From: Algoriphagus sp. Y33
GTDB taxonomy: Bacteria; Bacteroidota; Bacteroidia; Cytophagales; Cyclobacteriaceae
Length of the DNA stretch: 64,000 nucleotides
Assembly: GCF_014838715.1 (NCBI RefSeq)
Contig: NZ_CP061947.1
Location: 3,472,001-3,536,000, forward strand
Reading direction: 5' to 3'
Notes under the pieces: model-generated
What the model saw: the letters and a program-made list of their open reading frames with translations, nothing else
Told to the model about the DNA's origin: nothing
Databases searched by the model: none
In this document: piece after piece, positions 18,394 through 28,040 of the stretch
Layout: each line of letters begins with the position of its first letter
How positions within the stretch are numbered: position 1 is the first letter of the stretch
Program-made: the position numbers and the translations under genes

Positions 18394-20289
18394 TTACCAC
18401 CCCGGATTCTGAGTCATCTCAGGATACAAGGAGACATCAGACACTTTGAGAGGTAACCAATAGTGTCTTTCCGAAAATGGACGCTCCAAAATCACTTCTT
18501 CCCGTATGTTTGCCACACGGTTTTCGGTAGGGTCATCCACATTGAAATCTCCCACACGATCCATCTCCAAGGATGTTTTTATCGTGTAGGGCTCTTCGAT
18601 AAGCAATAACCAGCGGCGAAGATCCGTGAATCGGTGTCTTTCAAATGCCAGTTCCACTGCACGTTCCCTTCTCAATTCCGGCAGAAAATCCTCTACCGAC
18701 CCAACGAATTTGCTGTGAACTCCAGCCATACCTGCCCGGTTTCGAATCACGTTTACCGCATCTACCGCAGTCTTGGCGAAGGTGGCACTTGGCGTACTTG
18801 GGGAGTTGTATCCCATCAGTGTCGCCTCAGCATACATCAAATAAATATCCGCCACTCTCATGTAAGGCACATTGATATGGAGTGAAGTACCCCAATCGTA
18901 TGCATTATCATATTTGTTGGCTCTGAGAGGTACAAACTTCCTGCTCATATATCCTGTCCGGCTCCCGTTGCTTTGGTTTCTATAGCTGCCCCCGGTAAAC
19001 AGGTTGGCATATCTATTCACCTCTTCACTTTGATCAGGAATGGATCCTTGGATTACTTTTACCCCATCGAAGGTTATATCACTATAGAATCTCGGATCCC
19101 GCCCTTTCCACGGATAGTTAGGATCATATCCTGACTCAGGATCAGCTTTGGTGATATCATCAGGAAGTGGCAAACCATTAGCCATTCCATAATTGTCGTG
19201 CACGTAATTAGCCGTGGGCATAAACATCGTGGCATCACCCTGACTGATCAGCAATGGCATAAACTGCTTTGAAATCTGATAATTACTGCTGTTTGCCCCG
19301 GTCGTAGGTGCTCTGAACATCGCCTCAGTTCCTCCAGGCATAGCCCAGTTCTGTCCTGTGGTATAGAAGAGATTGGACTTCTGGGCAAAAGGCATCAGAG
19401 AATACAAGGTTTCCCCACCTTCTATCAGCTGGAGCAATTCGCCAAAAACATCCGCTGCTCTTTTACTCAATCCTGCATCATATGTTCTACTGCCTGTATC
19501 CGTGAAATTCATCAGTGGGCTTGCAGCCCACAACAGATTTTTCCCCAGATATCCCAGAGCCATTGCCTTGTTGATACGCATCGAGTTTTTGCCTATAGTT
19601 TGTCTCCCTATGGTAGTTTGGTCCCAATCCAATGGAAGAAGATCCGCGGCCCTACGAAGATCTGCGGCAACTCTTTCGGCACTTTCCTTATAGCTTAATC
19701 TTGGCAGTCTAAGTTGCTCATCACTTGGCAATACAGAATCTATATAAGGTAATCCGCCGAAATACTGAATCAACTGAAAATGGAACCATCCTCTAAAAAA
19801 CAAGAGCTGCCCTTCGATCAACCTTCTTTCCTCATCTGTAGCATCGGAGAGTCGGTCAAGGTTTTCCAGTCCTAAATTAGCCTTACGGATACCAAACCAA
19901 GCTAATGGCCATAATGCCTTTCTGTGGTGACCGTCGATAGTAGATGCATTCCCTTTGTCAAACCATCCTACTCCTCCGCCAAGTTCTTCCTGCCAAGCCC
20001 AGAAATTGCCTCTGTCAAAATTGTAAGACACTGTAAAAGTGCCGGCAGTAGACTCGATCTCATCCTCACCAAAGTTCCATGCACTTACCCAATAGGCAAG
20101 GGTGAAGTTCGGTATGCAATGATACAGCTCTTCTGTGAACCCCTGGAAGTTTCTGAAATTCTGAAATGCTGTTTCTTCCGAGATAATGGAATCCGGAGTT
20201 CGCTCTAAGTAATCCTCGCAGGAAGTGGCTGACAGGAAGATAACCATCAGAAAACTTCCTTTTATGATATTCTTTATATAGTTGTTCAT
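18394..20289 (-). CDS. SusD/RagB family glycan-binding lipoprotein (xylan locus, first pair)
   Basis: The partner of the STN-type SusC upstream. I start it at 20289 (MNNYIKN) rather than at 20316. The longer version overlaps the end of susC, and only the shorter one gives a clean lipoprotein signal with lipobox SATSC (Cys24). That yields about 631 residues. The SusD-like N-domain is followed by the conserved MRVADIYLMYAEATLMG segment and RRERAVELAFERHRFTDLRRW near the C-terminus, ending in NPGW. It binds xylan fragments at the cell surface. Confidence 0.95.
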   Translation of the reverse strand: MNNYIKNIIKGSFLMVIFLSATSCEDYLERTPDSIISEETAFQNFRNFQGFTEELYHCIPNFTLAYWVSAWNFGEDEIESTAGTFTVSYNFDRGNFWAWQEELGGGVGWFDKGNASTIDGHHRKALWPLAWFGIRKANLGLENLDRLSDATDEERRLIEGQLLFFRGWFHFQLIQYFGGLPYIDSVLPSDEQLRLPRLSYKESAERVAADLRRAADLLPLDWDQTTIGRQTIGKNSMRINKAMALGYLGKNLLWAASPLMNFTDTGSRTYDAGLSKRAADVFGELLQLIEGGETLYSLMPFAQKSNLFYTTGQNWAMPGGTEAMFRAPTTGANSSNYQISKQFMPLLISQGDATMFMPTANYVHDNYGMANGLPLPDDITKADPESGYDPNYPWKGRDPRFYSDITFDGVKVIQGSIPDQSEEVNRYANLFTGGSYRNQSNGSRTGYMSRKFVPLRANKYDNAYDWGTSLHINVPYMRVADIYLMYAEATLMGYNSPSTPSATFAKTAVDAVNVIRNRAGMAGVHSKFVGSVEDFLPELRRERAVELAFERHRFTDLRRWLLLIEEPYTIKTSLEMDRVGDFNVDDPTENRVANIREEVILERPFSERHYWLPLKVSDVSLYPEMTQNPGW

Positions 20290-20302
20290 TTGAATTACTG
20301 GT

Positions 20303-23300
20303 TTAGAATGTGACATTAAGCCCTATGTTGATTCTTCTCACAGTAGGGTAAGCGCCGGCAAATCCTGCTGAGGAGAAGTTTGACTCCCGGTCATCCGGCA
20401 TGTCAGTCCAGAGAAGCAAGTTGTTTCCATTGACATACACCCTGAATGTCTCCACACCGATCTTTCTCACCCAGTCTGAATTGAAGAGGTAAGCTATTTC
20501 CGCATTTTTCAGACGGAGATAAGATCCATCATAGAGGAAGCGCTGTCCGTTGCTATATCCCGGCATGAGTGCACCCCATCTCGGCATAGGCGCATCAGGA
20601 TCTGTATTGTCTTCTGACCAATAGCTTCCTTCTTCGTAGACCCTGTTTAGACGGTTGTTCAAGCTGCTTAGAGGAACGTCCCTGGTAACATTGTTCACAC
20701 CATAAAACTGTACATAGAGGCTCAACCCTTTCCAGTCAATCCCCAGATTGGTGCTGTAGGTATTTTCAGGAACTCCTGAATAACCGTAGGGAGCCGCGTC
20801 AAATGAATCAATTACACCATCACCATTGAAATCCAGTATTTGCATGCCTCCCGGAAGTTTTAATTCGTCATTTGAATTGTGTGGTGTACTGGCATAAAGT
20901 TCATCCCATGAGCTATAATACCCATTGTTGATGTGGGTACGATACTGGCCCAGCTGGTAACCTTGGTCTTTTTGATAATCCACCTGCAATTCAGGATCAT
21001 CTCTGTCTATCACCATACTTTCGGCATGAGTCATGGAAAAATCTCCCCATATCCTAATCTGGTTTGCAAAAGTGTGGCTTGCACCTATGGTAAATTCGAA
21101 ACCTTTGGTGATCACACGGCCTAAGTTGGCAGCAGGGGCAGTAGTACCGTAATAGCTTGGTATTGAGCGATCCCCTGACATTAAGATATCCTTTCGGTCA
21201 TCTTTGAAATAATCAAAATTACCATTGATCATCCCGTTGAAAATATCGAACTCCACACCGATATTACTTTTGTACACCGTTTCCCAATGAACTTCCGGAT
21301 TGCCCACGGTGGACTGGCTATACCAAGTATACGGGCTATATTCTCCGTCTACACCTATTATTCCAAGTTGGGCGCTGTTTGCATAGGTCCATTGATCCAT
21401 AAAGAGGAATCTGCCGCCTATATTATCATCCCCTACTTCACCATAGCTGGCTCTCACTTTCAAAAAGTCTAAAAATGAAATGGATTTCATGAAATTTTCC
21501 TCAGATAAAACCCAACCTAAGCCTCCGGAGTGAAAGAATGCAAATCTGTATTCCGGGGCAAACTTCTCGGAACCGTTGTATGCACCGCTATAATCAACCA
21601 GATACTTGTTTTTATAATCGTAGGTAGCCCGAAACACCCAGTCTTCACGGTAAGCAGGGATCATACTACCTGTTGCGTCCTGCTGACGGCTCATTAAACC
21701 CATCAGAGAATAGTTGTGCCGTTCGGCAAAGCTCCCTGCATAATTTAACTGAAACTGGTAGTAAAGTCTTCGCTGCGTAGCATCCGCTCCTATCGTAACC
21801 ACTTCACCATCTGCTGTACCCCAAGTGACAGCCTCCCTAAAGTCAAATCTGCTGTTTGAATCCACTACATCATCATAGAGGTGAGCTCCTGTCACAGGGT
21901 CAATCCATTTTTGAAATGGAGTGTTATAAAGATCATTTATCCCTCTATTGGCTTCTGTAAAAGAATTATCCACGGCTAGAGTCCCTCGAAAATTGAGTCC
22001 TTTTAGGATCATGCCCAAGTCCTGATTAAGCACAAAGTTGGTGGATAACTGGGTTTTGGTTAGGTATTGGAGTCCGCTGACGGCCAATATCCTAACTGAA
22101 TTTTCTGCGGCTACATCATCAGGCGCGTAAACTCCCCAAGCTCCATCTGAATAGACAGGCATAAAAGCATCCGGCGGATTCGCATAGGCGGCACTCCAGA
22201 AGCTGTTGGAGTCCCCACCGCCCCAAGGTGTTTTTCTAACTCCGTATGATCCGCCCAGATTCACTTGAAGCTGGGTAGTAGATGTCAGCTGAAAATCCAA
22301 GTTGCTCCGGAAATTCAGGCGGTTATAATTATACCCCGGTTCGTATCCCCGGTTATTGTCAAATTTCCTAAAGAGATCACCCTCATTCTGAAAATCGATA
22401 CTCGCAAAGTATTTGGTAAATTTTGTCCCGCCTCTGATTCCAATATTGGCATTATACGCCATTGCATAATCCTTAAACAAGGTTTCCTGCCAGTCTATAT
22501 TAGGATAGCGTTCAGCTTCAGCCAAGTCCGCAGGGGTTCTGTATTTTTCCCGGATAGAATAAGGAATATAATCTGACCAGCCTGCCGGATTTGCAGAAAG
22601 CTCATTCTCTATTGCGCGGTTTCTTACGCCAATGGCATCAAATGCATCAAACTTACCGGGTAATTTGGAAACCACTTTCACCGTAGAGCTGACATTTGCG
22701 GTGATTTGGGCTTTCCCTTCTCTACCTCTTTTGGTGCTGACAATGATCACCCCATTTGCACCTCTGGATCCAAAAACAGCAGTGGCTGAGGCATCTTTTA
22801 AAACTGAGATGTTCTCCACGGAGTTTATGTCCATCGTGTTGAAGAATTCGGGACGTTCTACTCCATCTACGAGAATAAGAGGAGAGTTGCCGTTCCAGCT
22901 ATTTTGCCCCCTAATTACTATTTCAGGATTTTCCCCTCCCGGCACCCCCGTACTTGCGGTGGTGATTACTCCCGGAAGGTTACCCGTAAGTGCTGATCCC
23001 ACATTGGAAATACCACCTGTACGCTTGAGTACCTCTCCGCTGGTCTGCGCTACCGCCCCTACGATGGTTTCCTTCTTCTGCTCGGCATACCCCACTACTA
23101 TCACTTCATCGAGATTTTGGAGGTCTTCCTCCAATACTATATCGATAACTGTCTGATTCTGTACTACAACTTCTTTTTCTACAAAGCCTATGAAGCTAAA
23201 AACCAACGTTTCTCCGACATTGACCTGAATGGCATATTCACCATCCACGTCAGTAGTGGTACCCCTGGTAGTATTCTTAATCCGTACAGTGACTCCCGGA

Positions 23301-23752
23301 AGCGCCAAACCTGTATTATCCAGCACCTGCCCCCTTACTTCTACCAATTCCGCCGCTTTGATGTCCTCTTTGACAGGAGTCTTTTTAGCTCCTTTTGTGA
23401 TATGGATATTATCATCCAGCTGAACAAATTTCAGATTGGTCTGGCTGGATATTTCCAGCAACACCTCTGTAAGAGGTGCATTGGTTTTTGACAAATTCAC
23501 CCTGAGCTCATTGACGGGGACTTTTCCCTCATTGTACGTGAATTGAAAGCCGCTTTGGTTTTCCAGCTCCGCGATGACATTATTCAGTGTGCTTCCTTTA
23601 AACTTAACTGTGACAGTCACATCCGCAAGCCCTTTTAATTGGGCATGACCTGTACTCGCCATCAGTACTGCTGTGAAAAGCAGTTGAAAAAGAAACGCAC
23701 ACACAAAATATTTGGAAAGCATAATGATTTTCCTAAGTATTGATTTTTCCAT
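20303..23752 (-). CDS. SusC-type TonB-dependent transducer with STN domain (xylan locus, first pair)
   Basis: This 1149-residue outer-membrane protein is both transporter and signal transducer. After the signal region (about 1-38) comes an STN domain (about 45-115, starting VTVTVKFKGSTLNNVIAELE), which in FecA-type systems touches the FecR-like anti-sigma factor in the periplasm. A CarboxypepD_reg-like domain (about 135-215), a plug with the TonB-box-proximal DEVIVVGYAEQKK motif, and the barrel ending in NVTF follow. The sigma and anti-sigma genes stand immediately upstream. The gap to fecR is 153 bp and contains a hairpin at 23829-23858. A second in-frame ATG (residue 11) is possible as start. 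Confidence 0.96.
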   Translation of the reverse strand: MEKSILRKIIMLSKYFVCAFLFQLLFTAVLMASTGHAQLKGLADVTVTVKFKGSTLNNVIAELENQSGFQFTYNEGKVPVNELRVNLSKTNAPLTEVLLEISSQTNLKFVQLDDNIHITKGAKKTPVKEDIKAAELVEVRGQVLDNTGLALPGVTVRIKNTTRGTTTDVDGEYAIQVNVGETLVFSFIGFVEKEVVVQNQTVIDIVLEEDLQNLDEVIVVGYAEQKKETIVGAVAQTSGEVLKRTGGISNVGSALTGNLPGVITTASTGVPGGENPEIVIRGQNSWNGNSPLILVDGVERPEFFNTMDINSVENISVLKDASATAVFGSRGANGVIIVSTKRGREGKAQITANVSSTVKVVSKLPGKFDAFDAIGVRNRAIENELSANPAGWSDYIPYSIREKYRTPADLAEAERYPNIDWQETLFKDYAMAYNANIGIRGGTKFTKYFASIDFQNEGDLFRKFDNNRGYEPGYNYNRLNFRSNLDFQLTSTTQLQVNLGGSYGVRKTPWGGGDSNSFWSAAYANPPDAFMPVYSDGAWGVYAPDDVAAENSVRILAVSGLQYLTKTQLSTNFVLNQDLGMILKGLNFRGTLAVDNSFTEANRGINDLYNTPFQKWIDPVTGAHLYDDVVDSNSRFDFREAVTWGTADGEVVTIGADATQRRLYYQFQLNYAGSFAERHNYSLMGLMSRQQDATGSMIPAYREDWVFRATYDYKNKYLVDYSGAYNGSEKFAPEYRFAFFHSGGLGWVLSEENFMKSISFLDFLKVRASYGEVGDDNIGGRFLFMDQWTYANSAQLGIIGVDGEYSPYTWYSQSTVGNPEVHWETVYKSNIGVEFDIFNGMINGNFDYFKDDRKDILMSGDRSIPSYYGTTAPAANLGRVITKGFEFTIGASHTFANQIRIWGDFSMTHAESMVIDRDDPELQVDYQKDQGYQLGQYRTHINNGYYSSWDELYASTPHNSNDELKLPGGMQILDFNGDGVIDSFDAAPYGYSGVPENTYSTNLGIDWKGLSLYVQFYGVNNVTRDVPLSSLNNRLNRVYEEGSYWSEDNTDPDAPMPRWGALMPGYSNGQRFLYDGSYLRLKNAEIAYLFNSDWVRKIGVETFRVYVNGNNLLLWTDMPDDRESNFSSAGFAGAYPTVRRINIGLNVTF

Positions 23753-23828
23753 ACTTTTGTTTAAGATTTTAAGTGTGTATTACTTGAGATTTAGCCTTTA
23801 TTTAATTTGACGATTGAGACAAAGGCTA

Positions 23829-23858
23829 TAGGCAGAGGAGCATTTGCAATTCTGCCTA
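23829..23858. other. 8-bp inverted repeat between fecR-like and susC genes
   Basis: TAGGCAGA and TCTGCCTA are separated by 14 bases. It lies 47 bp past the fecR stop and 76 bp before the susC start. No U-tract follows, so it could be an mRNA-stabilising or processing hairpin or a protein site that separates regulator from transporter expression. Confidence 0.4.
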
Positions 23859-23905
23859 TTTTCTTTCAACTGCTGTTGGGGTATTGGTTTTCCATGGTTA
23901 GTAGA

Positions 23906-24934
23906 TTATGGGTTTGAGATTGTTACTGATTTATTTTCGATTTTATAGTTGAATTCTGAGGAAATACTGATTCCTTCCAAGACATGGTTCAAGGACTTAT
24001 TATGATACCTTCCTGAATAAGACCAGCCTTTGTCTACAGTCAGTGTGCTGGTGATCCTGACACCAAACCAAGTCTCCAATTTTTCGATTACTTCCGGGTA
24101 GGTGTTATCCTTAAAAATGAGAAGTTGGTCTTTCCAGCCCAACACTTCCTCGGGATCAAATCCGGTTTTGGACACTTTGCCATTCTTTCTCTTTATGAGC
24201 ATTTCATTTGGCAAAAGGGTAATGACCCCACCGGTGGAATCCGCCACTTCTACTTTCCCTTCGACCAGCGCAAGTTCAAAATCCTCTCCATTCTTCAGGT
24301 TGAATGAGGTTCCGAGCACCTTCACCTGACTATTGTCAATTTCGATGACAAAAGGTCTGTCAGAATCCGCTGTGACATCAAAGTATGCTTCACCGGTCAT
24401 CCTTACGGTTCTGTTCTGACCATCAAACGTCTGGGGATATTCTATTTTACTGGCTGCATTAAGGTGGACCCGTGTGCCATCCGGAAGCTGAAATTTATAC
24501 TTCTGACCGACTGGATTATCTATAGTCAGCCAAGGAATCACCTGATTCATTTCAGAATCAGTCTGTTTTTTCTTGTTGAGAACATCTATTCCGTAAACAG
24601 TGGAAAAAACCAAAAACAAAATTGCTGCGGCTTTGTGCCAACCGCTCCACTGGAAGTGTTTGCCATTAGCTCTTTTTTGGTGGCTCTTTTCCACTATACT
24701 TTCATATAGATCCATGTATACCTGATCAGACAAAACATACCGATCCTTATAATCAACCATAGTTATGATTTCCCTTGACTTTTGAAGAATCGACATCCTG
24801 TCGGGATTATTTTCAATCCACTTGAGCCAAAAGTGATTCGTTTCTTCTCCGGGGTTCTTTACCCACTGAATAAAGAATTCATCGTTCAAAAAGTCCTCGA
24901 TTTCAAATTCTATATATTTATTTTTTTGGTCCAT
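23906..24934 (-). CDS. FecR-family anti-sigma factor
   Basis: This 342-residue inner-membrane protein should hold the ECF sigma factor encoded 23 bp upstream until the STN-type SusC reports bound substrate. The cytoplasmic N-terminal part (about 1-95) is followed by one membrane helix (about 98-118, AAAILFLVFSTVYGIDVL). Next is the FecR domain (about 130-230, with LPDGTRVHLNAASKIEYP and GEAYFDVTADSDRPFVIE), then a DUF4974-type C-terminal domain (about 255-342). Length and order are normal for the Bacteroidota branch of the family. Confidence 0.95.
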   Translation of the reverse strand: MDQKNKYIEFEIEDFLNDEFFIQWVKNPGEETNHFWLKWIENNPDRMSILQKSREIITMVDYKDRYVLSDQVYMDLYESIVEKSHQKRANGKHFQWSGWHKAAAILFLVFSTVYGIDVLNKKKQTDSEMNQVIPWLTIDNPVGQKYKFQLPDGTRVHLNAASKIEYPQTFDGQNRTVRMTGEAYFDVTADSDRPFVIEIDNSQVKVLGTSFNLKNGEDFELALVEGKVEVADSTGGVITLLPNEMLIKRKNGKVSKTGFDPEEVLGWKDQLLIFKDNTYPEVIEKLETWFGVRITSTLTVDKGWSYSGRYHNKSLNHVLEGISISSEFNYKIENKSVTISNP

Positions 24935-24957
24935 TATAGCGGGAGGAAGTGTGCCGG

Positions 24958-25611
24958 CTAGGCTTTCTTGACTTCAAATATTTCTTTTAGCTTCTCCATG
25001 GCACGATAAACCAAGGTTCTGGCTGTTTTGACTTCGTTGAAATTCATGATTTCAGCAATCTCTTTGTAGGATAATTCTTCCTGATAGAGCAGGATAATAG
25101 CATGTCTTTGTCTAGGAGAAAGTTGATTGAGTGCTTTGGAAATCTCTGCTTTCTTTTCCATCGCAAATTCTTCGTCTATCAGCTTTGTTTCGTGGGAGGT
25201 CTCAATGAAAAAAACGCTTTCTTCGGACTCCAGTGCAATTAATTCAGCATGTTGTTTCTTTTCATTTTTCAAAAACTTAAAAAGCTCTCTATGGAACACT
25301 GTAAAGAGATAGCCCTTTATCCGATGTACATCCCCTTGTTTTCCTTGGTTTTTACGCAGATCTACAAACATTTTTTGTAAACAGTCCCGGATCAATTCTT
25401 CTTGCTGGCAGATCTGCATTCCATAATTGTAAAGCTCTGCAACATGCTTCCGGTAGATATAGTTGAATGCGGCTTCATCTCCGCTTTTAAAGGAGTTCCA
25501 TACTTCGCGGTCAGATTTTTCGGTATACACGACCATCACCTGACTATGCTGCATATACAGCATAGCGGAGGATTCTATATTTTCAATAGGTTTATTCTGG
25601 GTTTTTTTCAT
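24958..25611 (-). CDS. ECF RNA polymerase sigma factor (Bacteroidota FecI-like)
   Basis: This 217-residue sigma factor should activate the xylan locus when released by the FecR protein. Region 2 lies at about 38-100 (AAFNYIYRKHVAELYNYG, with DCLQKMFVDLR) and region 4 at about 150-212 (LSPRQRHAIILLYQEELSYKEIAEIM). The first 35 residues are longer than usual for the family, and in-frame ATGs at residues 17, 20 and 26 are plausible alternative starts. It is the first gene of the locus, and the 700 bp upstream hold no other gene. Confidence 0.95.
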   Translation of the reverse strand: MKKTQNKPIENIESSAMLYMQHSQVMVVYTEKSDREVWNSFKSGDEAAFNYIYRKHVAELYNYGMQICQQEELIRDCLQKMFVDLRKNQGKQGDVHRIKGYLFTVFHRELFKFLKNEKKQHAELIALESEESVFFIETSHETKLIDEEFAMEKKAEISKALNQLSPRQRHAIILLYQEELSYKEIAEIMNFNEVKTARTLVYRAMEKLKEIFEVKKA

Positions 25612-26017
25612 TTGAACAGGAAGGTTTCTCCACTCTTCATTTATAAAGAGTACTTTTAGAGGTCAAACAACCTCAATATTTTAAATTATTTTTATCCATA
25701 TCTAAAAAAAACTATGATAACCAACATTTACATCCGATAATCGGAAAATAAAAGGACAATACAGAATATAATTTTGTATTGATATACTGAGATTTACAGG
25801 TTCTTTTTATTGAAAATTCAAACTCTATACTTGACTGCGGGGAAATCGCTTTCATCCCAAAATCCTCCGGGAGTTTGCAAATTATAGGTTACAACTAGAC
25901 AAAATCAGTATGCTTACTTTCAAGAAAATCAATCCTTGAAGAGTTGTACCAATTGGGGCTAGGCGATTTCCCTGCCCTTCACTCAAAGAGCTACTCTCTA
26001 ATGGATAGGTTTAGGTA

Positions 26018-26107
26018 GGGCATGCTGAAAAACGCCGGCAATAAATCAAAAGCTGTCATTTTGAATGATTAACTCATTTTTGATGCGAACGGTTTTTCAG
26101 CAAGTGC
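26018..26107. mobile_element. 90-bp MITE-like element, copy 2 (diverged)
   Basis: It matches 10178-10267 over its whole length with scattered changes. The left end GGGCATGCTGAAAAACG is preceded by TA. The right end is mutated (AAGTGC instead of AAGCCC). A further matching end, TTTTTCAGCAAGCC at 26266-26279 followed by CTTA, lies downstream, so the element may really extend to about 26280. Confidence 0.65.
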
Positions 26108-26287
26108 AAGCTTATTAACGACAATAGGGTTTTATCCATGCCTCAGAAAATCCGAAAATCGGGATTTTCAAGCTAGTCTCAGTCATCCCATCTTCTACGT
26201 TGGCCTCATTCGAGGTATACCTATACATCTTCACTCAGCCGCCTTGAAGCTGGCATACCTGAGACTTTTTCAGCAAGCCTTAAGTAG

Positions 26288-26313
26288 AGAAAAGAGCCGG
26301 CAGCAAGCTGTCG
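26288..26313 (-). terminator. weak terminator of the PPOX gene
   Basis: On the minus strand directly after the stop, CGACAGC pairs with GCTGCCG (one mismatch) around a two-base loop, followed by a short U-rich run (CTCTTTTCTC). The short stem and broken U-tract keep confidence low. Confidence 0.3.
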
Positions 26314-26943
26314 TTAGTACAAATTGTTTTTTTCATCACCCTTGATACTTTCATCCAATTCCTCATAGGAGATATCAAGTTTGCCATGATCAACTAAAAC
26401 TTTACCTAATGAGGGAATGGAATTTTGTTGGCCGGAGTCTACCTCCACCCACAGTTTTGACCTGATAATACATTTGGCACAATGCATAAATGCCTCCTTC
26501 ACACTGACGATGATAGCCAAAGAAGGCATCTTACCCTCACAAGTAAGCAATTCCAAAACCTGTTGATCTGTCACTATTTTAGCCTCACCGTTTACCCTTA
26601 AGGTTTCTTTTATTCCGGGAATTAGAAAAATCAACCCTAGATTTGGGTTTTGAATGATATTTCTCAACGTATCCGCCTTTCGGTTACCGGGTCTATCCGG
26701 GATAGCAAGCAGTTTATCACTCAAAATTTTGACAAAACCTGCTGGATCACCTTTGGGGGAAACATCAAAATTCCCTTTAGAGTCCGACGTGGCTATGGTA
26801 ATAAAGGGGGATTTCTCTATAAAATTTCTGCAGTGTTCATCAATATGGTCAATAGTTTTCCTCGTAACGATTTCACTGGGATACCCCAAAATCTCACGTA
26901 ATTCATTCTCCGAACTAATTGTATTTTCAAATGTCCATTCCAT
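26314..26943 (-). CDS. pyridoxamine 5'-phosphate oxidase-family FMN-binding protein
   Basis: This 209-residue cytoplasmic protein has the split-barrel flavin-binding fold of the PPOX family, close in layout to the MSMEG_1061/DR2398-type subgroup. Supporting segments are FITIATSDSKGNFDVSPKGDPAGF (about 48-71), LLAIPDRPGNRKADTLRNI (about 78-96) and LRVNGEAKIV (about 115-124). The cysteines in CAKCIIRSKLW match the late conserved region. Members bind FMN, and true PNP oxidase activity is unlikely; the substrate is unknown. It stands alone between the xylan locus and the AtuA/CitMHS operon and shows no link to either. Confidence 0.85.
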   Translation of the reverse strand: MEWTFENTISSENELREILGYPSEIVTRKTIDHIDEHCRNFIEKSPFITIATSDSKGNFDVSPKGDPAGFVKILSDKLLAIPDRPGNRKADTLRNIIQNPNLGLIFLIPGIKETLRVNGEAKIVTDQQVLELLTCEGKMPSLAIIVSVKEAFMHCAKCIIRSKLWVEVDSGQQNSIPSLGKVLVDHGKLDISYEELDESIKGDEKNNLY

Positions 26944-27086
26944 GGTTGCTTCTGTTTAAGGATTTCACAATATTCTTGCCTTTAGGAAAGTAGATATCAT
27001 GTAAAAGTAAGTCAGGTACCGGATCCGGGAGAATCCATGATCTCTATAGACTCAATTACAAATGGAAGTAAATCCAAGAAAACCAA

Positions 27087-28004
27087 TTACTCAGCAACAA
27101 GGAAATCGTTGACTTCCAGCCAGTACATGAATGCATCAAACCAACGGCTGCTTGTACGGTCGGGATTGCCAAGACCGAAGCCGTGTCCACCGTTCTGATA
27201 AAGGTGGAATTCTACAGGGATACCTGCCTTATACCAGGAATCGATCACACCGAACTGGCCTCTAAAAAGAAAATCGTCTGTAGCAATCACATTAAACATG
27301 GGAGGAGCATTTTCAGGAACTTCCACAGGACCCATTCCGCCATATATCGGACCTATAAAAGCCAATTTCATAGTCTTGGAATTGAGTGTGCTGTGCATCG
27401 TAAGTCCAGCCCCCGCAGAAAAGCCAATCATGCCTAACCGGCTGACATCTACCCCCCACTCTTCAGCACGTTCTACAATCATTGCATAAGCAGCCTCGGC
27501 ATCTTCCAGCTGATCAGAGAGATCAAAGGGAGTCGGACTTGGGCGAGTTTCACCCTGAGCAGGAGCGGGTGGCGGAGATAAGGTCTGATTCATGGATTCT
27601 TTGAAACCATCCATTGATTCCGGGGTCGGGCGCAGACGGTATTTCAGCACAAAAGCTGCTATCCCCTGCTTTGCGAGTGCTTCTGCAACTTCCCAGCCTT
27701 CATTTCCCATAGAAAGCCATCTGAAGCCACCGCCCGGAGCGACGATTACGGCTGCTCCTGTCGCTGTGCCGGGTTCAGGGAGAAATGGGGTCAGTGTAGC
27801 TGTAGAAATATTCCGTGCCATAGGATCTCCCCATTGCTTAAACCAAGTCTCTGGAGCAGGTTGGTTTTCAACTCCACCGGTGCCTAGCAAAATAGCATTA
27901 GGCTCAGAAGGGTTTTCAAGTGGATAAATAGTGCCATCCTGCGCCAGGACGGCAGTGGAGATGAATAGGCACGAAGCCAAAATTGAGCTTTTTAATAGGT
28001 TCAT
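27087..28004 (-). CDS. secreted alpha/beta hydrolase, acetyl-esterase-like (BD-FAE/Aes type)
   Basis: This 305-residue exported hydrolase has a signal peptide (about 1-21), an oxyanion motif VAPGGGF (about 88-94), the nucleophile S196 in GFSAGAG and a late histidine in NGGHGFG. The family includes xylan acetylesterases and other small-ester hydrolases. A proline-rich insert (about 144-160) is unusual. It starts 36 bp after the AtuA small-subunit gene and is probably the last gene of that operon, a mixed context because its partners are cytoplasmic and membrane proteins. Deacetylation of plant oligosaccharides is the best guess. Confidence 0.85.
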   Translation of the reverse strand: MNLLKSSILASCLFISTAVLAQDGTIYPLENPSEPNAILLGTGGVENQPAPETWFKQWGDPMARNISTATLTPFLPEPGTATGAAVIVAPGGGFRWLSMGNEGWEVAEALAKQGIAAFVLKYRLRPTPESMDGFKESMNQTLSPPPAPAQGETRPSPTPFDLSDQLEDAEAAYAMIVERAEEWGVDVSRLGMIGFSAGAGLTMHSTLNSKTMKLAFIGPIYGGMGPVEVPENAPPMFNVIATDDFLFRGQFGVIDSWYKAGIPVEFHLYQNGGHGFGLGNPDRTSSRWFDAFMYWLEVNDFLVAE

Positions 28005-28040
28005 TGTATTATTGGGTTTTGTTAATTATTTATTTTCGGT

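Larger units (their letters stand above)
25612..26313. other. intergenic region with MITE-like elements
   Basis: The right-most ~200 bp next to the sigma gene are AT-rich and should hold the promoter of the xylan locus, but no clear -33/-7 pair was found. Further left are the second MITE copy (26018-26107), a GAAAATCC / GGATTTTC hairpin (26146-26169), a further outward-facing inverted end (26266-26279) and a small hairpin next to the PPOX stop. No gene is visible. Confidence 0.6.

Noticed and set aside
22632..23156. 174-codon plus-strand frame inside the STN-type susC gene
   Set aside because: Shadow of the conserved plug and CarboxypepD region on the other strand; the same shadow type appears opposite the other susC genes (58465-58815, 63197-63706).
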